DNA of 64,000 nucleotides from Shewanella psychrophila (GTDB lineage: Bacteria > Pseudomonadota > Gammaproteobacteria > Enterobacterales > Shewanellaceae), in assembly GCF_002005305.1 (NCBI RefSeq), contig NZ_CP014782.1, forward strand, positions 4,216,001 to 4,280,000, read 5' to 3'. Shown piece by piece: positions 37,250 through 46,186 of this stretch. A program made the translations under genes and the position numbers. The number at the start of each line of letters is the position of its first letter. Position 1 is the first letter of the stretch. The notes below the pieces were generated by a model, which did not search any database, was not told the origin of the DNA, and saw only the letters and a list, made by a program, of their open reading frames with translations.

Positions 37250-38437
37250 TCAAGAGGTTATCGAAGATTCAACTATTACATTCCTAACTATTTTTGAGAT
37301 GACTTTCATTTCGGACTCAGTCAAAGTTGGATGTACTAAAAACATTAGACTTGTTTCTCCTAAAGCAACAGCATTTTTTAACAGATTTTGTGGTAACCAA
37401 TTTTTCCCTTCGAATGCTTTTTCGAGGTATACTTCAGAGCAACTACCTTGAAATATAGGTACTCCTAATTCAGTACACTTATGAATAATCTTATCTCTAT
37501 TCCAACTAACCTTGAGTTTGTCAGTATTAATAAACATATATTGCTTGTAATAGGCATGTTGAACATATTGAGGAACCACCACGCTTCGAATAGCAGGTAA
37601 ATCCTCTAGTGCAGCAGCAATAATATTAGCGTTTCGATTTCGTAACAATGTCCACTCTTTCATACGCTTCAACTGCACTAACCCAATACAAGCTTGAATC
37701 TCAGTCATTCGCCAGTTTGTTCCAAATGAGTCATGTAACCAGCGAAACCCTGGTTTATGATCTGATTTGGAATTATAAATCTTATCAAAGTTTTTCCCGT
37801 GGTCTTTATAAGACCACATTTTTTCCCAAAGCACTTTGCTATTTGTGGTTACCATCCCGCCTTCGCCACCAGTAGTCATTATTTTGTCCTGACAAAATGA
37901 CCAAGCACCAATATGTCCAATACTACCAACGCTTCTACCTTTATATCGAGCACCATGTGCCTGAGCGCAATCTTCAATGACATAAAAGCCATGCTTGCGA
38001 GACAACTCCATTATTTGCTCCATTTCTGCAGGCATACCAGCCAAATGAACAACTATAATAGCTTTAGTATTTGGCGTTAATACGGACTCTATCGAGGAAG
38101 CTTCGATATTTTGACTATTCAAATCGACATCAGCGAAAATAGGTACTGCACCAGTAGTTACAATAGAAGAAGCCGTAGCGAGAAAGGTCCTTGGGGTTGT
38201 AATAACTTCATCTCCCTCCCCAATATCAAGTGCTTTTAAAGCTAAATCTAAAGCTACTGTACCGTTGGCTAGTGTAATAGCAAATTTACTATCTGCCCAC
38301 GCAGCGAACTCTTTTTCAAATTCGCGACATATATTTCCTGTCCAATAATTAACTTTATTTGAGTACAGAACTTCACTTACAGCCTTAACCTCTTCTTCAG
38401 TATATGAGGGCCAAGGTGAGAACTTAGTATTTAACAC
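37250..38437 (-). CDS. DegT/DnrJ/EryC1 sugar aminotransferase (PglE-like)
   Basis: A PLP-dependent fold type I enzyme. Cofactor and active-site motifs are visible: ANGTVALDLALKAL, TPRTFLATAS, the VIEDCAQAHGARYKG aspartate region, and the PLP lysine in FCQDKIMTTGGEGGM. It most likely aminates the 4-keto group of UDP-4-keto-6-deoxy-GlcNAc, as PglE does, because a PglD-like acetyltransferase and a PglC-like transferase are directly upstream and a PglF-type dehydratase lies at 19129. It is the last gene of the large minus-strand cluster, followed by a terminator. The exact sugar isomer is not proven by sequence. Confidence 0.88.
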   Translation of the reverse strand: MLNTKFSPWPSYTEEEVKAVSEVLYSNKVNYWTGNICREFEKEFAAWADSKFAITLANGTVALDLALKALDIGEGDEVITTPRTFLATASSIVTTGAVPIFADVDLNSQNIEASSIESVLTPNTKAIIVVHLAGMPAEMEQIMELSRKHGFYVIEDCAQAHGARYKGRSVGSIGHIGAWSFCQDKIMTTGGEGGMVTTNSKVLWEKMWSYKDHGKNFDKIYNSKSDHKPGFRWLHDSFGTNWRMTEIQACIGLVQLKRMKEWTLLRNRNANIIAAALEDLPAIRSVVVPQYVQHAYYKQYMFINTDKLKVSWNRDKIIHKCTELGVPIFQGSCSEVYLEKAFEGKNWLPQNLLKNAVALGETSLMFLVHPTLTESEMKVISKIVRNVIVESSITS

Positions 38438-38447
38438 AAAAAATATC

Positions 38448-39080
38448 CTATTCTAAATCGATTGGTTTTGCGGGACTACCTATAACGGTCAAATTGGCAG
38501 CTATATTACTTAAGACGGTCGAACCTGCACCAACAATCACATTCCTACCAATATCAACATTTTGTTTGATTGATGAGCCAATACCTATCCACGTATTATT
38601 CCCAACGGACACTCCTCCCGCGAAGTTAGCACCAGGGCTTATGTGGACGCCATCATTAATGAAGCAGTCATGATCCACTGAAGAGCTTGTATTGATTATA
38701 CATCCATCACCTATTGTACAATTAGGGTTAATAACTGCGTTAGCCATAACCACAGTTCCCCCACCTACTTTTGAATATTGACTGACGATGGCAGACGGGT
38801 GTACTAGTGCCATGCTGGTAGCCCCAGCCTCTTTCAACAGACTGACCTTTGTTGACCGAATATAGTTGTCACCGATAGCGATAATAACATTATCATAGTG
38901 AGTTAATGACTGAATGAGCAGTTCCCAGCCTCCTATGACCGGCAACCTATTGACAAATTTAATGCGATCAAACCTATCATCATAAAAATGAATTGTTGAA
39001 TACCCACAAAGCTCAGCAATTTCCGCGACAACCATTCCATGTCCACTGGCTCCAAATATCGCACAACTATTCAATATCAT
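38448..39080 (-). CDS. PglD/NeuD-type sugar N- or O-acetyltransferase
   Basis: It has the two-part structure of this family: an N-terminal Rossmann-like nucleotide-sugar domain (AIFGASGHGMVVAEIAE) and a left-handed beta helix of hexapeptide turns from about residue 90 (VVMANAVINPNCTIGDGCIINTSS), with the catalytic His in SSVDHDCFI. It ends VIGSPAKPI. I start at ATG 39080, which overlaps the preceding sugar-transferase gene by 14 bp. Acetylation of UDP-4-amino-4,6-dideoxy-GlcNAc to UDP-diacetylbacillosamine is the expected reaction given its neighbours. Confidence 0.9.
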   Translation of the reverse strand: MILNSCAIFGASGHGMVVAEIAELCGYSTIHFYDDRFDRIKFVNRLPVIGGWELLIQSLTHYDNVIIAIGDNYIRSTKVSLLKEAGATSMALVHPSAIVSQYSKVGGGTVVMANAVINPNCTIGDGCIINTSSSVDHDCFINDGVHISPGANFAGGVSVGNNTWIGIGSSIKQNVDIGRNVIVGAGSTVLSNIAANLTVIGSPAKPIDLE

Positions 39081-39664
39081 GTCCTCTAAATGGTTCAATC
39101 GTTGCGTGTCCCTTAGCACTTATACCTTCTTTCACAAAAACTTTTCTTACAGTTTTAAATAGGATTTTTAAATCGAAAATGAAATTATGATTTTCAACGT
39201 ACCATACATCAAGTTCAAATTTTTCACTCCAACTTATTGCATTCCTGCCGTTCACTTGAGCCCATCCAGTAATGCCAGGCTTAACGTTATGCCTCTTAGC
39301 TTCTCGTTCGTTATATAAAGGTAAGTACTCTATTAATAAAGGTCTTGGGCCAACCAAACTCATATTACCAATCAAGACATTCCATAAACCAGGAAGCTCG
39401 TCTAAACTGGAATGTCTTAACTTATTGCCGAAAGGAGTTAACCTTTGTTCATCAGGCAAAGAACAACCATTTATGTCCCGGTCTTCTTTCATTGTTTTGA
39501 ATTTATACATTTTAAAAGGGTGACTATTTAACCCTGGTCTAACTTGAGAAAAAAAAATCACTACCACCTAGTTTGACTTTAACCATAATGGTTACAACAA
39601 GTAAAACAGGTGAAAGAATTAACAAACAAAATAGTGCCGTTATAAAATCAAATACTCTTTTCAT
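39067..39664 (-). pseudogene. PglC-like phosphoglycosyltransferase, frameshifted at a T9 tract
   Basis: Reading from the ATG at 39664 gives the membrane hairpin start (MKRVFDFITALFCLLILSPV) up to KLGGSDFF. The frame then changes in a run of nine T (A9 on the plus strand, 39549-39557), after which the rest of a small sugar transferase follows: FFSQVRPGLNSHPFKMYKFKTM, SSLDELPGLWNVL with the Asp-Glu pair, GNMSLVGPRP, VKPGITGWAQVNGR. With eight T the frame would be continuous, giving a normal PglC-like protein of about 198 residues. It is either a sequencing error, a true mutation, or a phase-variable gene in its off state. Confidence 0.85.
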
Positions 39665-39666
39665 TT

Positions 39667-39697
39667 TCTAAATCTCTAAATCTCTAAATCTCTAAAT
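39667..39697. repeat. 8-bp tandem repeat TCTAAATC, about 3.9 copies
   Basis: It overlaps the end of the family 4 glycosyltransferase gene and ends 3 bp before the start codon of the PglC-like gene (both minus strand). On the transcript it reads GATTTAGA and supplies the only AGAG sequence near that start. Confidence 0.88.
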
Positions 39698-40827
39698 TCA
39701 TCATTGAACACTTTAGCCAAAGCTTCACTAAGTATTGTATTATCAAATTTATCTACAGCTCTTTTTCTAGCAGCGTTCCCCATTAAAACTCTTTTTTTAT
39801 CATCATTTATAATAACATGTAATGATTGCGCCAAAGAGTAAAAGTCATTAACAGGTACTAGAACTCCAGTTAAATCATCAACAATGGCATCCGACAAACC
39901 ATAAATATTACTACCGACACATGGAATTCCGCATGCTGCGGCTTCTATAACAACAGTACCAAACCCTTCTCTATGACTGGGTAAACACAAAACGTCCGAA
40001 ACTTGCATTAACTCCTCGGGATTTATTGTAAATGGCACAAAAACAACATTTTTAGACAATAAACCTAGAGAACTGAGGAGACCCCCCTTCATGTTCTCTT
40101 CATCTGGACCAACAACTAAAAGATATAAATTAGATGAACTTTTATAAGCAACCTTAAAGGCTTCTATGAGTTCAGAAATACCTTTATCTTTGTTAAGCCT
40201 TCCAATAAAAAGAATGACTTTAGCGTGAAGAGGAATATTTAATTCGTTAAGAACTCTTTCTCGAGAAGTTAGAGAAGGAATAAACCTATTCGTATCCACA
40301 CCACTAATGGATCCAGATCCTAAAACTTTACTCCCCAGTATGGATACCACCCCCTCATTAAGAAGAAAGTCACGTTGACTATGACTATCAATTAATGAAA
40401 CGGTTGTGCATCGAGCTATAACCTTATCAAATGACTTCAATAAATTTCTATATATGCCAGTTTTATTCGCCCATACTTGACCTGTAAATGTGTGTATACG
40501 TATCTTTGAACCAACAAACTTACCAGCCAACATAGATATTAAACCGGCCTTAGGTGTTACGGAGTAAATAGCACTAAAACGTTCACGATGAAAAAGTTTA
40601 ATTAGATGAAATAGAGCCTTAAGGTCACTGATTAAAGATATTTTTCGTACAATAGCAACATTATATAGCTTGACCTCTTCCGGCAAATTAAGGTTGCCTG
40701 AAAAGCCACCAAAGTTAGCAATAACAGAAACGTTATAGCACTTTGATAACTCACATATATGATTGATTAAAAATGAATTTACAGTCATTGGGCTGGAAAC
40801 GACAACAGCAATAGATTTATTACACAT
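39676..40827 (-). CDS. Family 4 glycosyltransferase
   Basis: This GT-B retaining transferase carries the C-terminal signature of the family: VILFIGRLNKDKGISELIEAF, VVGPDEEN, VLCLPSHREGFGTVVIEAAACGIPCVGSN, with Glu-x7-Glu. The N-terminal half has the acceptor-binding pattern GLISMLAGKFVGSKIRIHTFTGQVW, typical of PglA/WbpL-associated transferases acting directly after a PglC-type enzyme. I start at ATG 40827. Its last codons and stop come from the 8-bp repeat. It likely adds the second sugar to undecaprenyl-PP-diNAcBac. Confidence 0.9.
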   Translation of the reverse strand: MCNKSIAVVVSSPMTVNSFLINHICELSKCYNVSVIANFGGFSGNLNLPEEVKLYNVAIVRKISLISDLKALFHLIKLFHRERFSAIYSVTPKAGLISMLAGKFVGSKIRIHTFTGQVWANKTGIYRNLLKSFDKVIARCTTVSLIDSHSQRDFLLNEGVVSILGSKVLGSGSISGVDTNRFIPSLTSRERVLNELNIPLHAKVILFIGRLNKDKGISELIEAFKVAYKSSSNLYLLVVGPDEENMKGGLLSSLGLLSKNVVFVPFTINPEELMQVSDVLCLPSHREGFGTVVIEAAACGIPCVGSNIYGLSDAIVDDLTGVLVPVNDFYSLAQSLHVIINDDKKRVLMGNAARKRAVDKFDNTILSEALAKVFNDEFRDLEI

Positions 40828-40866
40828 AGAACCTACATTAATTGAACAGTAAGAAAAGGTTAACAC

Positions 40867-41820
40867 TTAAGATTTTAAATTTAAACCTGAATCCTTTGAT
40901 AAAAAATCGGCAATTCCATCTTCTATGGCAATGCAAGGTTTATAGCTGAGTTGTAGGATAATTTTATCATTTTCATAGGTCACATTTGAAGTCAATGCGG
41001 AAATCCTTGACTTTGTTAATGGAAATCGTGACCAATTTCTAAAAAGCTGACTCACCAATGTTACTAACCTTTTATTCAAGGTAAATACCCTACCACGTTT
41101 CATATAAAATTTTGAAATCAAGCTAACAAAGTCGGTAAGTAGCATGTTGTCTGATATAATATAATCTTCTCGATCTGAAGATTGTAACTGGCCACACAAA
41201 AAAAGACTTTCCACGACATTATCAACATGTACATAGTTCACTCTGTAGTCTCTAGGGTTTCCGATGTAAAAAAACATCCCGGACTGAACCATTTTAATAA
41301 GAGACCGCAACGATTCATTAGGCATCTCACAACCGAAGACGTTAGAAGGCCTAACGATAGAAAAGGCAATATTATTTAAAATACAGTAATCTTTCACAAT
41401 AATCTCGGCATTAGCCTTAGTTACTTCATAAGTTCCATGAGGTTGAAATAACTCATTTTCAGTAATATGAGCCATATGTTTAGGACCATAAACACCAACA
41501 CTGCTTAACTGTACCCATTTAGTACCAGTTCCTTTTAACTGCTCTAACATGCTCCGTACAGAATTGACATGCAGATCTTCCATCTTACTTTCATCTTTGA
41601 TTTCTCCAGCACAGTTAAAAACAACATCGTACTTAGAAAAATCAATCATAGAAACAGGACTACTAATTAAATCAAAGACAATAAACTTTACTCTTTCATC
41701 CAATTTGTTAAGCGCTTTCCCGCCTCTTGTGATCGCTGTTACGCTCAAATTTTCAATGAGTAATCTTTCTACCAACTTTTGGCCAATAAAACCCGTAGCC
41801 CCCAACACCAAAGCTTTCAT
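40867..41820 (-). CDS. NAD-dependent epimerase/dehydratase (extended SDR)
   Basis: The Rossmann motif is GATGFIGQKL (residues 7-16) and the active-site pattern is QLSSVGVYG followed by YEVTKANAE (Tyr-x3-Lys). At 317 residues it is of normal length. It probably modifies a nucleotide sugar, for instance as a 4-epimerase or 4-keto reductase. It overlaps the polymerase gene by 4 bp. The substrate cannot be read from sequence. Confidence 0.88.
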   Translation of the reverse strand: MKALVLGATGFIGQKLVERLLIENLSVTAITRGGKALNKLDERVKFIVFDLISSPVSMIDFSKYDVVFNCAGEIKDESKMEDLHVNSVRSMLEQLKGTGTKWVQLSSVGVYGPKHMAHITENELFQPHGTYEVTKANAEIIVKDYCILNNIAFSIVRPSNVFGCEMPNESLRSLIKMVQSGMFFYIGNPRDYRVNYVHVDNVVESLFLCGQLQSSDREDYIISDNMLLTDFVSLISKFYMKRGRVFTLNKRLVTLVSQLFRNWSRFPLTKSRISALTSNVTYENDKIILQLSYKPCIAIEDGIADFLSKDSGLNLKS

Positions 41821-42833
41821 TTTAACACCTCAACATAATTAGAATTGACCGACTTACGAGACATGAGATACCCTAACAATATCTGACCAGGTAGAAAAAA
41901 TATTACAGGGTAATGAAAAGTCGCAACTAGTATCACAATAATAGGAATAGCAGTGCTTCTGGTGATTTTAGAAAGTATATAACCAATTAAGATGCAAAAA
42001 GACAATAATCCATAGCCTAACACGAAGTATAACCAAGCAAAATCGCCACCATACCCTTCAGCTAAAGAATCAATATTACCAAAAATATAATCCACAATCG
42101 TAAACCCGGTAAAATGAGACATAAACTGTTGCCTTTTAAACTCTATTAAGATTTCAACATAGCCAGAGTTAAATTTCAGCCCTAAGGAGTCAATGATCCC
42201 CAGCACTTCCTGATGAAATGCACCAATAAGAATAATAACTAATGGTAATAACAACACAAAGAACTTAAAAAGTCTCAGAAAGAAATAAGTTAGCAAGCTG
42301 AAAAACCCACTCCCAGATGCGAATAACAACATACATCCAATGAAAGCTGACTTTTGAATACGAGACAGCACATACATACTCATCAAAACAACAAGTAAAC
42401 TGCTAGCGACCGACGCATTCCCACCGAATGAATACGGCCTTTGATATCCACCAATGTTAAAATGACTGTGCGCTGAAGCATCTGGAAAATTAGGTAACAT
42501 TTGTGCTGGTAAAATGGTATTGATTAATATAGCTTCCATAGGGATAATCATCAGCAGAAATAACATAATTGCCTTTACAGGTAATTCACCCTCTACTTTA
42601 AAAAATAGATAGAAAACAATAAAACCAAAATAGAATCTAAAAGTTGTGATAGATAAGACTGGATCACCAATAAGTATATTAACAATCAGATTGGAAAATA
42701 TATAAGCAATAAATAAAACATCAAAAAGACTGAATTTAGCGAATACACCTTTTAATATACAAATATAACTAATCATTCCAAGTGGACTAAAAAAAACACC
42801 AAAAAAACCCAACAAAACAAACTTATTAAACAT
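41817..42833 (-). CDS. Wzy-like O-antigen/capsule polymerase candidate
   Basis: This is an integral membrane protein of about 338 residues with roughly ten hydrophobic segments and one larger external loop (about residues 105-140: LPNFPDASAHSHFNIGGYQRPYSFGG), the general layout of Wzy polymerases. Sequence conservation in this family is very low, so the call rests on topology and on position between glycosyltransferase and epimerase genes. No other polymerase candidate is seen in the cluster. I start at ATG 42833 (GAGAG upstream) rather than at 42860. Confidence 0.65.
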   Translation of the reverse strand: MFNKFVLLGFFGVFFSPLGMISYICILKGVFAKFSLFDVLFIAYIFSNLIVNILIGDPVLSITTFRFYFGFIVFYLFFKVEGELPVKAIMLFLLMIIPMEAILINTILPAQMLPNFPDASAHSHFNIGGYQRPYSFGGNASVASSLLVVLMSMYVLSRIQKSAFIGCMLLFASGSGFFSLLTYFFLRLFKFFVLLLPLVIILIGAFHQEVLGIIDSLGLKFNSGYVEILIEFKRQQFMSHFTGFTIVDYIFGNIDSLAEGYGGDFAWLYFVLGYGLLSFCILIGYILSKITRSTAIPIIVILVATFHYPVIFFLPGQILLGYLMSRKSVNSNYVEVLK

Positions 42834-42920
42834 AATTCTCTCGAAATAAATTTGGTACAAGTTTCATATTAGCCCCGACAAATATAATTAATAGCAAAAT
42901 TAAATAGTACCCAAAATATT

Positions 42921-43724
42921 TTATATATCTCTATTAAGTAAAAGGCGAAAAAATCTTAACAGATGAGAAATTAAAACTATGCCTAAGTATTTCCCATTTG
43001 ATAAAAGCAAAAACTTTGATGATGCCAAAAGCGATTTAATTAAAAACCTAGATTTACCGCCTTTACTTCCTAAAGATGCCGAGAAAACACGATATCTGAC
43101 AAGAGCATCTCCTAAATGGCAAAATTTGCAGTCTTGTTTATTCAGCAACTGTAACCATAAAAAATAATCTTCAACTGTCACCAAGTCAATATCTTCGGAA
43201 AACCTAAGCGAACCAATAAATTGACGTTCGACGATGACAGAGGATGTCGTTATCGTATTCCTAACTAACATAGATTTTACACCATAACTTTTCTTATCTT
43301 CATTAGGTTTTTTTAAGTTAGATTTTAGCGGTACCCCATACTGATCAATATTACATGTCGATGTTGATAAGAAATTATAACTTTCAGACATCATTAAATC
43401 TATTTGAAGCTGTAATTTATTTTCCTCCCATATGTCATCGGAGTCAAGAAACGCGATGTAATCACCTTTTGAAGATTCAATACCAAGATTACGAGGATGC
43501 GCAGGTCCGCCTGAATTGTTCATTGTTTGAATTACTGATATATTACTAAATTTGTGACTGTACTCATTCACCACACTTAAACTTTCATCAGTAGAACAAT
43601 TATCAACAATTACAATTTCAAAGTTTTTATAGCTTTGATTAATTATTGATTCAACTGTTTCTGTAATAAAGTCTGCACAGTTATATAATGGTACAACCAC
43701 ACTTACCAATGGATTATTGCTCAT
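42921..43724 (-). CDS. Family 2 glycosyltransferase
   Basis: A compact GT-A transferase of 267 residues: VSVVVPLYNCADFI, VDNCSTDES, the metal-binding FLDSDDIWEENKL, and VEDYFLWLQLL corresponding to the ED catalytic region. It overlaps the upstream reductase gene by 4 bp, and starts the gap of about 90 bp before the polymerase gene. Donor and acceptor are unknown. Confidence 0.9.
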   Translation of the reverse strand: MSNNPLVSVVVPLYNCADFITETVESIINQSYKNFEIVIVDNCSTDESLSVVNEYSHKFSNISVIQTMNNSGGPAHPRNLGIESSKGDYIAFLDSDDIWEENKLQLQIDLMMSESYNFLSTSTCNIDQYGVPLKSNLKKPNEDKKSYGVKSMLVRNTITTSSVIVERQFIGSLRFSEDIDLVTVEDYFLWLQLLNKQDCKFCHLGDALVRYRVFSASLGSKGGKSRFLIKSLLASSKFLLLSNGKYLGIVLISHLLRFFRLLLNRDI

Positions 43725-44650
43725 TTCTTATTACCAAGTAGTGTAAATATACTTAATGCTTCTTTAGAAAATTTATTTTTAAATTCGAAGTCTACAAAGG
43801 AAGTCAATTTACTATTCGAAACCATTAGATTATTAGCGCTTGAAAAGTCATCTTCATTAAAAGTCACATCTATTTTATTTCCAGAAAACTCATAGTATGC
43901 ATCTTGAACATAGGAAGCGAGCTCTCTCAAAGAATATATAGCTCCGGAAGATAAATTATAAATACTATTTAAAGGTAATTTCTCGTATTGTTCCTTACTG
44001 ATGATGTCTACAACATCTCCCATCCAGATAAAGTCTCTCTTACCTTTCCCGTTACTAGTGAGTTTTATATTATTATTTTCTACGGCTTGACGACAAAAAT
44101 CATTAAAAATGAGATACCACTTATCTGTTTGATCATCCGCAGGACAACCGTAACTATTAGTTAATCTAAAAATTAAATAATTCAGGCCGTTTGTTCTAGA
44201 GTGTTTTTCTATATATTTTTCAGCAAAATAATGCGTTAACCCATAATCATTTTTAGGTTCTACTTCAGTACGCTCTGTTATTTCCCCCTCAGACAAGCCA
44301 TACACATGAAAAGTACTGAAATAAATTAACTTACCCACACCATTAATTGATAAGGCCTGACATAGATATTCAGTTCCTAGTGAGTTGATAAGCAGAGCAT
44401 CTTTTGAATAACCAGATTTGAAATGTTCGTTATAACTAGCGGCATGAATACACAAATCAAAATATTCATCTATAACAGATTCTATCTGCATCAAACTTGT
44501 AATATCAGCCTTCAAAAAATGATAATTAGGATGAACAATGACTACTTTTTCGCTTCTTCCTAACACACAGACTTTATGACCGAGCGAAAGGTAATGCTTT
44601 GTAATCCACAAACCTAAATTTCCAAGACCGCCAGTTATAAGTACATCCAT
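43721..44650 (-). CDS. NAD-dependent sugar reductase/epimerase (extended SDR)
   Basis: The N-terminal Rossmann motif is ITGGLGNLGLWITKHY and the active site is YFSTFHVYG with YGLTHYFAEKYIE (Tyr-x3-Glu/Lys region is shifted: YGLTHYFAEK). It follows CDP-glucose genes and a cupin epimerase, so reduction of a CDP-4-keto-6-deoxyhexose is a reasonable guess. The deviation from the usual YxxxK (Tyr-Gly-Leu-Thr-His) is worth noting: the Lys seems replaced by His, and activity would need checking. Confidence 0.82.
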   Translation of the reverse strand: MDVLITGGLGNLGLWITKHYLSLGHKVCVLGRSEKVVIVHPNYHFLKADITSLMQIESVIDEYFDLCIHAASYNEHFKSGYSKDALLINSLGTEYLCQALSINGVGKLIYFSTFHVYGLSEGEITERTEVEPKNDYGLTHYFAEKYIEKHSRTNGLNYLIFRLTNSYGCPADDQTDKWYLIFNDFCRQAVENNNIKLTSNGKGKRDFIWMGDVVDIISKEQYEKLPLNSIYNLSSGAIYSLRELASYVQDAYYEFSGNKIDVTFNEDDFSSANNLMVSNSKLTSFVDFEFKNKFSKEALSIFTLLGNKK

Positions 44651-44651
44651 A

Positions 44652-45083
44652 CTAATTCCAGTTGTAATTAATTTGCTCTAGAGGGCAATTGACGCTCTCT
44701 GAGGGGTCATGCTCAATACTCGCAATATTTAGTAACAAATTTTGTCCTATTTGCATTCCCTGAAAAGAAACCCACAACCCAGGCGCAATAGTTAAACGAG
44801 AGTAGTTTTTAATACCTAGTGTAATTTCAAAGAACTGCTGAAATGTACTTGAATGAAAGCGGTCATCATATATCACAAACCTGATACTTCCAACAGGCAC
44901 GATTAAGCTCAGCACCATTTCATTATGCTTTTTCCAACCTTTAATATCACCATGATTAACGTTAGAAAAATATGCCTCGCCGAAAGAAACATATGACTCA
45001 TCAGTAGATTTCAAACCATGATAAATATCACCTTTATCATTGGGAATCTTACGTAATGGCTCAACATTTACTCCTTCTATCAT
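44652..45083 (-). CDS. RmlC-like cupin sugar epimerase
   Basis: A 143-residue cupin resembling dTDP-4-dehydrorhamnose 3,5-epimerases but shorter. GDIYHGLKS, IKGWKKHNEM (with the His of the RmlC active site region), VPVGSIRFVIYDDR and RLTIAPGLWVSFQGM align with family motifs. It lies directly after rfbG, so its substrate is probably CDP-4-keto-6-deoxyglucose and the reaction a 3- or 5-epimerisation. This is a family-level call; stereochemistry is not determined. Confidence 0.8.
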   Translation of the reverse strand: MIEGVNVEPLRKIPNDKGDIYHGLKSTDESYVSFGEAYFSNVNHGDIKGWKKHNEMVLSLIVPVGSIRFVIYDDRFHSSTFQQFFEITLGIKNYSRLTIAPGLWVSFQGMQIGQNLLLNIASIEHDPSESVNCPLEQINYNWN

Positions 45084-45084
45084 A

Positions 45085-46185
45085 CTATTTACACCATACT
45101 AATTTTCTTTTGTTAGCTATTTCTTGATAATCTTTAATTTGTTTAGAAGTGAACTCACTCATATTTTCTTTACCTTGATAAAATAGGTAATACCACTCAC
45201 TAACAAATTTAATACATTGTTCATAGTTCAAGCTGGCTTCCCACTTCAAATTGAAAAGTGCTTTATCGCAGTTAAGCTTTAATAAACCAGCCTCATGAAA
45301 TGGTATATTGTCGGTAATATCATATGCTTGATTAATATTATCAAAATCCCAATGTTCGCTAAGATCAGTTAAAAGATCTTTAACAGTATGATTTTGTTCG
45401 GAACGAGGACCAAAATTATACTGTTCACCATGATTTGACTTTTGTGTTTCAAGTCCTTGCCCTAGTGCAAGATAACCACTTAAAGGCTCTAATACATGCT
45501 GCCAAGGGCGTGTAGCGTCTGGACACCTTATTTCTACCTTATCACCACTATTCCAGGCTCTCATACAATCAGCAACAATACGATCGACAGCCCAATCACC
45601 GCCACCAATTACGTTGCCCGCTCGACCTGTGGCAATTCTTACATTACCTTCAGCAGTCGGGAAAAATGATTTTTGGTAGGCATGAAATATAACTTCGGCA
45701 GCACCTTTAGAACCACTGTATATATCGCGCCCCCCAACGGGATCAGTCTCCTTATAGCCCCAGACCCACTCGACATTTTCGTAACACTTGTCGCTTGTTA
45801 TAATAACAGCATTACATCTGTGATTAAGCTTCCTCAATACTTCAAGAATATTAGCAGTGCCCATGACGTTCGAGGATATAGTTTCGAGCGGATCATGGTA
45901 AGAAAGTGACACTATAGGCTGAGCAGCTAAGTGGAATAAAAAGTCAGGCTTATAAGAATTAATAATATTTGAAATAATATCTAAGTCTCGAACATCTGCA
46001 ATATGATGCTCAATTTTAGTGTCTAGCTCCAAAACTTCAAACATAGATGGTTGAGAAGGGATATCTTTTGATATACCACAAACATCCGCACCTAAATCTA
46101 ATAGCCAAGATGTCAACCATGTTCCTTTAAAACCAGTATGACCGGTTACTAGTACTTTTTTGCCTTTATATACGTTACCAAACAT
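45085..46185 (-). CDS. rfbG: CDP-glucose 4,6-dehydratase
   Basis: It makes CDP-4-keto-6-deoxyglucose. The NAD motif VLVTGHTGFKGTWLTSWL, the HLAAQPIVSLSY block, ITSDKCYENVEWVWGYKETDPVGG and the Tyr-Lys pair in DIYSGSKGAAE are characteristic. I start it at ATG 46185, one base after the rfbF stop codon, with GGAAGAG upstream. It is paired with rfbF, as in most CDP-sugar loci. Confidence 0.96.
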   Translation of the reverse strand: MFGNVYKGKKVLVTGHTGFKGTWLTSWLLDLGADVCGISKDIPSQPSMFEVLELDTKIEHHIADVRDLDIISNIINSYKPDFLFHLAAQPIVSLSYHDPLETISSNVMGTANILEVLRKLNHRCNAVIITSDKCYENVEWVWGYKETDPVGGRDIYSGSKGAAEVIFHAYQKSFFPTAEGNVRIATGRAGNVIGGGDWAVDRIVADCMRAWNSGDKVEIRCPDATRPWQHVLEPLSGYLALGQGLETQKSNHGEQYNFGPRSEQNHTVKDLLTDLSEHWDFDNINQAYDITDNIPFHEAGLLKLNCDKALFNLKWEASLNYEQCIKFVSEWYYLFYQGKENMSEFTSKQIKDYQEIANKRKLVWCK

Positions 46186-46186
46186 A

